Assembly: GCA_003427395.1 (NCBI GenBank)
Contig: BFEA01000378.1
Coordinates: forward strand, 912,696 to 957,265
DNA from: Chara braunii
Taxonomy: Eukaryota > Streptophyta > Charophyceae > Charales > Characeae
DNA length: 44,570 nucleotides
Direction of reading: 5' to 3'
Of the stretch, positions 1 to 8,645 are shown in pieces. Under the pieces are notes generated by a model that saw only the letters and a list, made by a program, of their open reading frames with translations, did no database searches and had not been told where the DNA came from. A program made the translations under genes and the position numbers. Numbering within the stretch: position 1 is the first letter of the stretch; each line of letters starts with the position of its first letter.

Positions 1-234
1 AGTCTCACAGGTTATCATTTGTTGGGCAGTCTTTGATGCTTAATCGCAATTGGGGCCAGGTTTGTGGGCCTGTGGTGAGCCTTCCTGTTGGACCTGGAAC
101 TGTTTCGAGCAGTGACCCCCGAACATTCAGGCGTTCGGGGTTCCGTTGTCGGAGCAGAAACCCTTACAAGGGTATCTGCTCGAGTTTTTCAATGTCGGAC
201 GTTGTCCGACGTTTTTCGTTAAATTAAGGAGACT
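1..234 (+). pseudogene. 3' end of a retroelement ORF before its LTR
   Basis: A short open frame ends with a stop just before the inferred LTR start. Its last part corresponds in position and partly in sequence to the end of the - strand frame at 22,360-21,989. Both carry a CAGAAACCC hairpin, then text about a 'gtccgac' motif, then a purine-rich stretch, then TGATGAGACTG. I read this as the degenerate C-terminal tail of a gypsy polyprotein whose body lies left of the window. No domain can be recognised in it. Confidence 0.4.
152..181 (+). other. hairpin with TTACAA loop
   Basis: Left arm GAGCAGAAACCC, loop TTACAA, right arm GGGTATCTGCTC, with one mismatch. The matching position in the inverted copy (22,105-22,128) has arms CAGAAACCC and GGGTTTCTG. 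A third hairpin with the same loop and other arms lies at 10,028-10,053. Confidence 0.6.
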
Positions 235-751
235 TGATGAGACTGATGTTTGTCAAAAGTTTATTAAGACCAACCTTATAACTGAGAAACTTAAAAACTG
301 ATGTCGTTGACGTATGACGTCATTGATATCTGATTGAAACAATGGGAGTCAGCGGTACGACTTGTCGTCCGCGGTTCCCGATAAGGTCACAATGGTGCGC
401 GGTCATGGAAAGACTAAAGCTAGACCTAGTCTATCTAAAATAATGTCGCGCGACTGCTAAGCCGCGCGATTCAGGGCCTAAGTACGCTAAAAAGAGAAGT
501 GCGTCGGATATAAAGCCGCAGCGTAGGGGGAATAGGAAGAAGGACCCTATTTCCCGAGCCGCGGGGGTTGACATCGAGCCAGGGGATTGATGGGCCGATG
601 TCTAGGCCACGCGGCCAACCAAGCATGTAGGGCCATAAGCAGGCGAGGCCTGCAGGGCCGCACGCAGGCTGGGCCTAAGGTAGGCAGAGCCTGCAAGGCC
701 ATAGCATGGGGAGGAACTGACTGGGCGAGCTCTTCATATAGAAACTCCTAT

Positions 752-820
752 CACGAGCTAGCCAATAGGTTACCACACATGACTCTTACCCGGCAGATAC
801 CGGGATCGAACTTGATACGC
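752..820 (+). other. tRNA-like segment (Pol III A/B box-like)
   Basis: TAGCCAATAGG (759-769) resembles an A box. GGGATCGAAC (802-811) resembles a weakened B box about 43 bases further on, the spacing seen in tRNAs. Between them is GACTCTTACC, like the anticodon arm of tRNA-Lys(CUU). The second copy lies at 21,525-21,590 on the - strand. It is not a working tRNA, since no acceptor stem pairs. Confidence 0.4.
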
Positions 821-926
821 CAGCCTATTGGGCAAAGCTCCTTTTGGAGCTGCCCGTTGTAACACTGTCTGCGCGATCGATTCTGGCCATCCGATCGCAG
901 AGATCGCACGGCCCAGATCGGGCGTG

Positions 927-970
927 CAAATCAGCATGGCCCCTGCGCAAGGATGACACGTGCAAAAACG
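927..970 (+). ncRNA. U6 snRNA 3'-half fragment inside the repeat
   Basis: From 931 it reads TCAGCATGGCCCCTGCGCAA, then GGATGACACG. This matches the conserved AGC-triad and internal stem-loop part of plant U6, followed by an AAAACGAT-like end and a T run. The 5' half of U6 is absent. The same fragment lies at the same relative place in the inverted copy (21,379-21,420). It is therefore part of the repeat rather than an independent snRNA gene. Confidence 0.75.
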
Positions 971-1017
971 ATTTTTTTTTTACTTTCTTATTGTAAATTC
1001 TTTTGGAAAAATAAAAA

Positions 1018-1085
1018 TAAAAATCAACAAGCGTCAGATGGCGCACCGAGAAGAACACGGACTTATAGTCCATGAAAAGCAGACG
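1018..1085 (+). repeat. dispersed repeat piece with paired 'GGACTTATAGTCC'
   Basis: An A-rich run, then a GCGTCAGATGGCGC-like quasi-palindrome, then GGACTTATAGTCC. Related pieces on the - strand at 21,160-21,250 and 20,160-20,245 carry GGGGACTTATAGTCCCC and GGGACGTGAAGTCCCC. All three lie next to A/T homopolymers. Confidence 0.5.
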
Positions 1086-1299
1086 TCGTTTTCAACGGTG
1101 TCAGACCGTTTTTTTTGTTTTTTCTGTTCTTAGATTTTCTTAGAATTCTTTTTTTAGATTCTTTTTTTAGATTTTAATACAGCGCCCGTTCGTTTTGAAA
1201 ACGGGCAGCTGGGCGTGGTAGCACCTGAACCCGGTGCTTATGGCGCATGGGTACAGGCGCAGAGAGAGGGAAAAATGGGGGGGGGGGGAAGGAATGACT

Positions 1300-1362
1300 G
1301 TGCCAGACTATTTCATCGGGCTTTCACCGACTCATCAGGGGGTTGCAACCCCGACAGTCAGT
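1300..1362 (-). ncRNA. hammerhead ribozyme, intact core
   Basis: On the - strand all conserved hammerhead parts occur in type III order. Stem III 5' strand GACTGT (1359-1354) is followed by the GTC cleavage triplet, cutting between 1353 and 1352. Stem I is GGGG (1352-1349), loop TTGCAA, CCCC (1342-1339). Then come CTGATGA (1338-1332), stem II GTCGG/CCGAT with loop TGAAAGC, GAAA (1314-1311), and stem III 3' strand TAGTC. Stem III pairs over six bases with one G-U, and stem II over five with one G-U. Plant retrozymes carry such ribozymes in short LTRs. Here it is antisense to the surrounding LTR. Activity is predicted, not shown. Confidence 0.85.
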
Positions 1363-1544
1363 CACTGCGCTGAACCTGGCGCCGAAGGCAGCTAGGTGCA
1401 AAGAGAGAGAGGGGGGAAGGTCCTCCCTGGTGGTAGGCCCCACGCCACTTCCAACGGTAGGACAAGCAAAATGGAATGGATCTCCCGCTGGAGCATGGAA
1501 ATATACACAGCCACACTGTGTTTTCCCCAACCCAGCTCGTTGTA

Positions 1545-1600
1545 AGGGGCTGCTCAAGCACCCGTTCGACTTGACGAACGGGCTCCATCTGCACGAAGTA
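1545..1600 (+). other. CCCGTTCG hairpin
   Basis: CCCGTTCG, loop ACTTGA, CGAACGGG: a clear hairpin in the inverted-repeat arm. Similar hairpins with other loops lie at about 1,187-1,208 and, in the partner arm, near 19,690-19,715, 19,888-19,910 and 20,270-20,293. Confidence 0.5.
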
Positions 1601-1611
1601 GCTGAGGTAAG

Positions 1612-1725
1612 GTTTTTTTTTTTTTTTTTTCCTTTTGCTTTTCTTTTTAGTTCCCCCTCCCCATTCGTGGTTGTTGATGTGCAGGGAGTTCAGGAAAACG
1701 AAAAAAAAAAAAAAAAAAAAAAAAA
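1612..1725. repeat. T run and A run flanking a short unique piece
   Basis: A 19-base T run near 1,612-1,630 and an A run at about 1,700-1,725 enclose 70 bases. They could be tails of inserted retroelements. They also create the false lysine- and phenylalanine-rich reading frames here. Confidence 0.6.
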
Positions 1726-1905
1726 GGAAAACAAACAAAAGAACAGTTTTTGCAGACTGTGTGGGAGCACAAAGACTCCCACTTCGTTTTGAACTAATGA
1801 CTGTGGCCGCGAGAAGGGAAAACAAACAAAAGAACGGTCTTTGCAGACTGTGTGGGAGCACAAAGGCTCCCACTTCGTTTTGAACTAATGACTGTGGCCG
1901 TGAGA
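1726..1905 (+). repeat. 91-bp tandem duplication with hairpin
   Basis: Two units begin with GGAAAACAAACAAAAGAAC at 1,726 and 1,817. Each holds a hairpin with arms GTGGGAGC and GCTCCCAC; the first copy has GACTCCCAC on the right. The second unit runs into a 28-base near-perfect palindrome at 1,896-1,923. Confidence 0.8.
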
Positions 1906-1923
1906 TCTTGAGATCTCGCGGCC
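1896..1923. other. 28-bp palindrome
   Basis: Arms GGCCGTGAGATCT and AGATCTCGCGGCC around TG, with one wobble pair. Confidence 0.8.
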
Positions 1924-2321
1924 CACAGTGCACACGCGGAAAGTTGAGGGAGTTGGATGGAGAGGTAGGAGGGAAACGGGAGACTAGGAGAGGGCGGACC
2001 TACCTCTCCCAACCTGACAACTTTCCTCCCGTTTTCAGGGGAGGGCAGAGGTAGAAGGGAGAAAGGAAAAAAAAAAAAGCCACGGCGACAAATGTGGCCG
2101 CGGCTATGATCAGATACAGGCCAAACTGGCCTGAATGTGACTCACGCCAGAGGATGGGGAACTGGAGGGTCAGTGAGGGAAACTTGGCTGGAAACAACCA
2201 TTTTCCCGTTGAAACTGCACTTAGTGTAGGGCTGAGTGCAGGGAAAAGGGATAAAAAGAGGGGGGCAGTTAAGTACAACTGCCACCCTAAGTGTGTGGCT
2301 GAGGTGAGACAGCCTCAGTCC

Positions 2322-2342
2322 GTTGATCTGGCTCAGATCAAC
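2322..2342 (+). other. LTR hairpin, GATCT stem
   Basis: Left arm GTTGATCT, loop GGCTC, right arm AGATCAAC. The inverted arm has the counterpart at 19,140-19,165 with CTTGATCT and AGATCAAG. The outermost pair has changed from G-C to C-G on both sides. Confidence 0.6.
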
Positions 2343-2639
2343 GGCCCCACGCAAGTGACGAATTTTGCCTGGGGTCAGCTGAGGCTGTTGCTGCCCTCCT
2401 CAGCCATTACAAAAGAGGCAGTTGTCCCCCAGCTGCCTCACACTTGCCTCCAGCTGCCAGTGTGTGACAGCACACTTGCCTCATCGCTGGAGTGCTGGAG
2501 AGGGGGCAGGAGCGCTGCCGGCGGAGCTGGAGGACAGCAAAGGAGTGTCGGACAAGGAGGAGCGCAGCCATAGCCAAGGCAGGAAGCACTCTGCTCCCCT
2601 CCCTTTTGGTTGGCGTTGGTCCAATGGGACGGAGCCAAG

Positions 2640-3380
2640 GACGCTGTGGAACTACGGTGGCATCTCTGGTTTTAACAGCGGTCGTGCGGAAGCGCTGCCA
2701 AATTTTTGCGGCGGTAGCCCTGGTTTTAACAGCGGTGGTGCGGAAGCGCTGTCAATTTTTTGCGGCGGCAGCCCTGGTTTTAACAACGGTGGTGCGGAAG
2801 CGCTGCCGAATTTATGAGGCGGCAGCCCTGATTTTAATGGTGGTGGTGTTGAAGCGCTGCCGAATTTTTGCAGCGGCAGCCCTGGTTTTAACAGCGGTGG
2901 TGCGGAAGCGGTGTCGAATTTTTGTGGCGGCAGCCCTGGTTTTAACAGCGGTGGTGCGGAAGCGCTGCTGAAGTTTTGCGGCGGCAGCCCTGGTTTTAAC
3001 GGCGGTGGTGCGGAAGCACTGCTGAATTTTTGCGGCGGCAGCCCTGGTTTTAACAACGGTGGTGCGGAAGCGCTGCCGAATTTTTGCAGCGGCAGCCTTG
3101 GCTTTAACAACGGTGGTGCGGAAGCGCTGCCGAATTTTTGCAACGGCAGCCCTGGTTTTAACGGCGGTCGTGCGGAAGCGCTGCCGAATTTTTGAGGCGG
3201 CGGCTTTGGTTTTAACAGCGGTGGTACGGAAGCGCTGCCGCATTTGCGACGCGGCGGCACTTGATTTTCTTTTGGCGGGGAAGTGCTGTCGAATTTGCGG
3301 CGCGGCAACACTTGATTTTCTTTTGGTGGGGAAGTGCTGCCGGATTGGTGGCGCGGCAGCACTTTTTTTTTTTCTTGGGT
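2640..3380 (+). repeat. 54-bp minisatellite, about 11 units plus 3 diverged units
   Basis: The core GCGGAAGCGCTGCCGAATTT recurs every 54 bases from 2,686 to about 3,240. Three shorter G/T-rich variants follow, up to 3,380. Because 54 is divisible by three, several frames stay open on both strands: an 18-residue repeat on each, up to 251 codons on the minus strand. I treat these as by-products. A short version of the same array sits at the equivalent place in the inverted arm (18,535-18,735). Confidence 0.9.
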
Positions 3381-4490
3381 GTGAAAATGTTGTTGGACTA
3401 GCAACACGACAACAGGGATTTGCAGGACGATAGCGGCGGAGTTTTTTTCTTCTTACGGCGCGACGTTTGTTTTGTTTAATGAGGTTGTGCTACCAAGTTG
3501 GCGTGTGAGGCGGCGGTAATATGACGTGGTGGTAGTTGGCGCGTGGCGCACTATGAAATCTGAGTGAGGAGCGAACGTTGGTGGCGTAGGATCATCAGGA
3601 ACCACTTGGGACCGGTTGGGACAGACGTGGTACCAGTTGGGACCGTCTTGGAAACAACATTTTTGTTTGGGACTCGTGCGACTTACTGCCATCGAATCTG
3701 GGACTACCGCGTGTGGGACTTGCGAGTCGGGAAGACATTGGACAAGCAGTTGGCTTGAGACTTGCCTTGGGACTGCAGTCTTCTTTGACAACAAGTATAT
3801 TCTTTCTTGGCTTTCTTGAGTGAGTCAGGGCGTGTTCGGCACCACTTCACTCAAAGTCGGTCAGTTGATTGACTCAGATTTCCCTTCATACCAGTGTGAA
3901 CTCACACTTTGCTTGACCCTGTTCATTGAATGTTCGTTGAAAAGACAGGAAAGTCATGCGTATCGTGCATGTGAATGGAAAGGTCGGACTTTGGCATGGG
4001 ATTGCACTGGTTTTTCTTTTGAACTTGTTGTCTCTACGTGTTGTGCAGGTAGGTAGAAGGATGCTTGCAAAGGAGATTGGTTATGCCTATTTGAGAAAAT
4101 GAAAAAGGAATGTCTTATTTTGACTACTCATGCCTGCATGCCAAGAAGGGTTGGTTGTTTTGAAAAATGTCAATTTTGTGCGCATCGTAAAACGAATTCG
4201 AATCAAATAAAGGAGATAAGGTCAAACGAACGTAGTCTTTTCCCAAAGATTGACCATTTCTTTCCTTAACGACTTTTATCTGTCTAAATGTTTCTCATTC
4301 GCTATCTTTCCTAACTATTTTTGTTTGAGTTGCCTTGGGCAAGAGACGAAGGCGTCGAAAGGGACAACTGAAAATCTTCTTGTGGTGAACACATTCTCTT
4401 TCTTCAGGAAGCATCTGGGGCGGGGGTTCGTTGCTTTTGGAGCCGACCCTGTTATCGACCCAGAGTGGACCGTTCAACGGGGGGGGTACT
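3381..4490 (+). repeat. LTR-1 middle part, no gene
   Basis: No supportable gene. The stretch 3,960-4,480 matches the - strand at 18,060-17,630. Shared pieces include GCAGGTAGGTAGAAGGATGC-like text, 'ctctttct..aggaagcatctg', and the CGGGGGTTCGTTGC block near 4,420. Short frames here are not conserved between the copies. Confidence 0.6.
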
Positions 4491-5414
4491 TTGCCGATTC
4501 GGAGGATACGGCCCGACTACTGAAATCCGAGTCTTGTGCTCGGGCGAGGAGGAGGAGTACCCCAGACCACTTCCTAAAGGGAGAGGCATGCAACACCTCA
4601 AGCAATGCCCCTGATCAAGAATCATCTGCAAAACAGTCGTCATCTAAGAAGATTGAGAAACGAATGGAGACGAGTGTGTGCTTATTCAATCTTAGGTCGG
4701 CGGTAGGCTGGAATGAATAACTTTGGCAGCGCATCTCATCAAGTCAAAACTAAGACAGACCGACTACCTTTTCGGCTACATTGAGGTTATTGTTGAAAGT
4801 CAACTCCCCGTTGACGACTGTATGATTTTTGTGGAATTCGACCCAGGGTGGTCGGATTTTATTTTGATGTTGTGTTATTGGATGTATCTAATGATGATCT
4901 AGATTCGTTCGGTTATCATTCCCGATTGGATATATGTTTATGTCGACTACGGATGATTTTTTTAAACTAGTAGTTGTTGTATTTTTCTTTTTAACTGGTG
5001 ACCAAAGGGACTAGGATATTGGGGGTTTCACACTAGGTTGAGACCTTCCTAGTCGACCGACGTATGTTTCGTACTTAGTAGATCAGCGCCGTAAGGAACG
5101 GACGACGTCCGGGTTCAATAGGCGTTTTAATCGCGTGTACCTATACTACAGCGAGCGAGCAAACGCCCTCGGCTGACCCACCTTTGCAACTGCATGTAAA
5201 AACTTTCGCACGTGGGTCAGTAGCTCGGTAGGGATACGCCCCTAAGGGTGGTGACAGCCCCTTAGGGAAGCAAGCTTATGCCCCGTGGGAACCTGTCCTA
5301 TCGTAGGGGACCGCGAGATGTACAGTTGGCGCACACGGCTAGAGCGACAAAGGGATGTGGCCTAGAGGGTTCCCGCCTCTGCGGGAGAAAAGGCGGGGAC
5401 CGATGCGCTCGATA
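4491..5414 (+). repeat. LTR-1 3' part
   Basis: Matches 10,030-8,646 on the - strand in blocks: the 'ctcgggcgagga' block (4,536-4,590), 'ggaatgaa..acttggca' (4,700-4,750), and all of 5,040-5,414. The last 375 bases, starting CCTAGTCGACCGACG, occur four times in the window: here, 9,080-8,646 (-), 17,220-17,611 (+) and 39,290-38,913 (-). They look like the shared 3' end of related LTRs. Confidence 0.65.
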
Positions 5415-5416
5415 GG

Positions 5417-5434
5417 TGGCGTCGTTGCCGGGGA
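5417..5434 (+). other. primer-binding site for tRNA-Asp
   Basis: TGGCGTCGTTGCCGGGGA differs at one of 18 bases from the complement of the 3' end of plant tRNA-Asp(GUC), a common primer of plant gypsy elements. It sits two bases after the inferred LTR end. This orients the LTR to the + strand and predicts an internal region to the right. Confidence 0.8.
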
Positions 5435-5456
5435 TAACGGCAAACTACCGTTGCCC
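5432..5456 (+). other. leader hairpin overlapping the primer site
   Basis: Left arm GGATAACGG, loop CAAACTA, right arm CCGTTGCCC. The relative at 8,604-8,628 (-) has GGATAACGA, the same loop and TCGTTGTCC. The loop-closing pair changed from G-C to A-T on both sides. One further pair is broken in this copy. Confidence 0.65.
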
Positions 5457-7596
5457 CTGGTGGAACGACACTCGGATTTGGATGATGTAAAAATTATACT
5501 TTCCTTACTTGGCTAAGAGAAAGGTTAGTAAGTTTGACCTCTATAGGGAGAAGAAAAGTAATTCCTTCTTGTACTTTGTATTAGGGTACATCTGATACTA
5601 GCTTTTATACTGGACTCGCAAAGGACGTGTAACTTGAAATTTATTTTGATAATGACTTTTAGTTGTGGGAACTATTCATAAGTAATTTGTAAGGCTCATT
5701 AATACAAGATTAAACGTTTGTTATAAGATTTCACCAAATATATCACATAATCACAATATATCTGAAATTAATCCAGATCTTACATACTCATTCGTGACGA
5801 GCGACGTTTCCGTCGTTCATCTTTCTTTCCTTTTATAATCATCTTGATACTCATTTATGAAATACTCCATTCATATTTCGTTGCCTACAATACTTCAAAC
5901 ATTGACTTACTTTCAAACATAACAGAGGTTTACTTTCAAGCCTTAACGAACAGAGGCTTACTTTCAAGCCTTTAACAGACGGAGACTTACTTTCAAGCCT
6001 TTAACAAACAGAGGCTTACTTTCAAGCCTTTGACAGACAGAGGTTTACTTTCAAGTCTTATAATTTTTTCGAACCTTCCTTTGAAAGCACTTTCATTCAG
6101 TCACGAGTTGGAGTGGGGCCAGAAAAATATCTCTGTCATGCCTTTTCCGGGAATGTGGAATCCACCGTTGGCTTTACCCAACTTGAGGAATTACAAGAAT
6201 ATTTTAGAAGAATGATCTCAGCATCATCCCACTTGCGGTCACTCATCGTAAGACTTAACCCCCTGCGGGTCTTTCATCATACAACACATACTGCCAGAAA
6301 TTTAACCTGGGTCTCCCACGAAACGCAAGGATACTAACACTATACTACAGCATGTGTCGGCACCATCCCAGAGAGAAATCACCTTTCCAAAAGTCATTGT
6401 CCAGTCCGGCTAACTCTCACTCCAACTTAATTATCATGCACGATTTATCTCCTACGTGTTTTGTGAATGCGTCAAGGAGTGGTGTAATCCATAAAGGATA
6501 ACATATCGACGTCAAGCCCCGCTTTAGACTCGAGCCTCACCCCTTTTCCTCCGATTCCAGTGTCTTCGACCTTGTCAGTCTGCTGCATGTAGAGTAGAAT
6601 TTCCCCACCTATCATGAGCAGGGTTGACCAAACCTTGGCCATGGAGGCAAGGTGACCACTCTTGGCGAAAGGTCGGGTGGTCACTCATCCCTTTATGCCA
6701 ACAACAGTCGCCCACTCTATAGGCACCGTCATAACAAGATATAAAACACCTTCCTCCCTTTTAACAATACTGTAACCACCCCCCTAGAAAGGAGAGATGA
6801 CAACGTCCCACTATGGACCAGGAACAAAGTTCAGGCGCAGGCCTCACTACCGCATACTGGGCTCACAACACTAGGATTCCTCAATATATGAAAATTGACA
6901 TAAAACCAAGTCATAAGGCAAGATAAATAATCGAATCACATGTTTGATGATAACACGCAGGCATATGACCCAAGTATATATCATCTCCTTAGACTTGTAC
7001 TTACAAATCTCACATTCATAACCAAATACACAGAGTCTCACAATCATATCAGAATTTCATCAAGACATGATAACAATAAAGCACCCATTACAACGAAATG
7101 AACAAGGACACGATTCACATCAAATATCACAAATATTTTTACTCGAATAAAGTTAATTCACCCCTCATTAAAAAAACTCATACAAGATTGAAATCTATAA
7201 TAATTATTTAACAAAATCACAAGAACTCAATCACTGCGAAAGAAGTCAACAATAGGAAATGAAATTACAAAATTATAAAATAAAATCTTAGTCAACCTAT
7301 GATTGACATACCACCAAAGCATTTTTAGTATTCCCCACACCATACCAAATTTGACAAGGTGAGTACTTTACCAAATTAATATCTGATGAAAACAGTGTAA
7401 TTAACATGTAAGCGAAAAAATTAACTTTTCACATTCCAGCCTTCCACAAAATCTCAAATATTGATCAAATTATAACCCTAAGTACTCGTATAAAAGAACC
7501 TATCCTCAAAACTAAATGAGTCTTGAAAGGTCTGACCGTAGATCATAAGCTATGTAAGATCTATCAAGAAGAAAAGTACGGGGCCTAAGACGATCT
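5457..7596. other. AT-rich retroelement interior, no convincing gene
   Basis: About 2.1 kb between two head-to-head elements. It should hold the start of the + strand interior and the continuation of the - strand interior, but no domain is recognisable. A 70-codon minus-strand frame (6,684-6,472) looks vaguely protein-like and could be a polyprotein relic. I give it no function. Confidence 0.5.
5926..6060 (+). repeat. short tandem repeat, about 5 units of 31 bp
   Basis: The motif CAGAGGCTTACTTTCAAGCC recurs five times with small changes (also cagaggttt, cggagactt), separated by 'tttaacaga'-like spacers. Confidence 0.85.
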
Positions 7597-8415
7597 TTAC
7601 GGTTTCAACTTTGCCCACATGCGATCAATAAGAACATCTCTGATAAATTTGTCTTCCTTCATAGCTGGAAAAACAGGCATGTTATTCCAGTCTATAAAAA
7701 TTTCGTCCTCACATTTCCTCACAATTCCAGTTTCCATATCACTGTCAAGGTGTCTGCAGCATCTCATCTTATGACCCCACATACCACAGTATGTACACCT
7801 CTGGGGTTTATAATGCCCTATGGTTTTCTTCATGTTAGCCCTCTGATTGGAACATTCACCTCGCTCTCGTGTCTCTAAACTCACATTCGAAGGGGTCAGA
7901 ATGTTTTATCGAGACTCTAGCCGGACATCCTGCAATGATTTAATATACCTGGCTCGATTCTCTTTCCAACAAGTCCCTTGACCCCCTTCAGCTAAGTTAC
8001 ACGCAACCCTCGCAGCCTTAGCAAGCTTACGACGTCGTTCCAATTGATCGGACTCATTCTGCTCCTCGCCACCTATTTGCACTAGCTTCCTGTTTCCTTT
8101 ATCATTCTCCTTTTTCGGTGACTCCGTAAACTTCGCAATCATTAATCTTTCAAATTCAGCCCAAGTTTCGGAAGTCCGTGCAAGAAGTCCAACGCCCGAT
8201 TTTAACCCTTCGATGACAAAGTTCATAATAAAAAGGAACTTGTGATGTTTCTCCCAAAGCATCAATGATGCCAAGTTCTGAAAAGCCTGTAAGAACTTGG
8301 CAACCTCGATGTCTTTGAAGAGAGGACACATATAGTCGAATGTTCCCTTCGTCATCGTTTTAGCCTGCAAGAGACACAAAATTTTATCAATAATCAAAAC
8401 CTCATCAAAACCCAT
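7597..8415 (-). pseudogene. gypsy gag with zinc knuckle, in-frame stop
   Basis: Two minus-strand open frames (8,415-7,906 and 7,884-7,597) lie in the same frame, separated by one TAA at about 7,906. The first part looks like a capsid-type gag region: helical, with a 'TWAEFERLMIAKFTE' segment and a charged tail. The second carries a zinc knuckle, C-x2-C-x4-H-x4-C (CTYCGMWGHKMRCC, 7,797-7,756). Gag packages element RNA into virus-like particles, and the knuckle binds RNA. Position supports the call: a primer-binding site lies 210 bases upstream on the same strand. No protease or reverse transcriptase follows to the left, so the copy is truncated or rearranged. The stop could be decay or, less likely, a programmed readthrough site. 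Confidence 0.7.
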
Positions 8416-8603
8416 ACTCTTAATATTCTAATACCTTAAAATTCATAAGATCTACATAATGAAATGACTAGATAAATCAATAAAAATATTATATGTATAT
8501 CCAGTAATATATATACATAATTCCTTTACCATGATAAAATCGTTCAAAATTATTTACTTTACCCATGGATGAAAATTATATTACTTGAGTGTCGTTCCAC
8601 CAC

Positions 8604-8628
8604 GGACAACGATAGTTTGTCGTTATCC
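8604..8628 (-). other. leader hairpin, second copy
   Basis: Reading the - strand: GGATAACGA, loop CAAACTA, TCGTTGTCC; nine pairs including one G-U. See the copy at 5,432-5,456. Confidence 0.65.
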
Positions 8629-8643
8629 CCAGCAACGGTGTCA
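8626..8643 (-). other. primer-binding site, diverged tRNA-Asp type
   Basis: The - strand reads TGACACCGTTGCTGGGGA, 15 of 18 bases complementary to the tRNA-Asp 3' end. It lies two bases after the LTR end at 8,646 and upstream of the gag relic on the same strand. Confidence 0.65.
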
Positions 8644-8645
8644 CC

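Larger units (their letters stand above)
235..5414 (+). mobile_element. very long LTR, type 1, + strand copy
   Basis: The start is set by TGATGAGACTG after a purine-rich tract. The end is set by a tRNA-Asp primer site two bases after CTCGATA. Parts recur in the same order, inverted, elsewhere. 1-4,485 matches 22,140-17,612 in blocks (590-740, 753-840, 927-970, 1,020-1,080, hairpin 2,322, 54-bp minisatellite, 3,960-4,480). 4,470-5,414 matches 10,030-8,646 in blocks. At about 5.2 kb this is long for an LTR. An alternative is a composite of several nested repeats ending in a shorter LTR (about 5,040-5,414, the part shared by four copies). The 3' boundary is firmer than the 5' one. Confidence 0.5.

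Noticed and set aside
1343-1933. Lysine- and phenylalanine-rich frames around 1.6-1.7 kb
   Set aside because: They run through homopolymer tracts and the 91-bp duplication.
2652-3407. 251-codon minus-strand frame of an 18-residue proline-rich repeat, and mirrored frames on the + strand
   Set aside because: Frames are open on both strands because the 54-bp unit is divisible by three; the inverted copy does not keep the frame.
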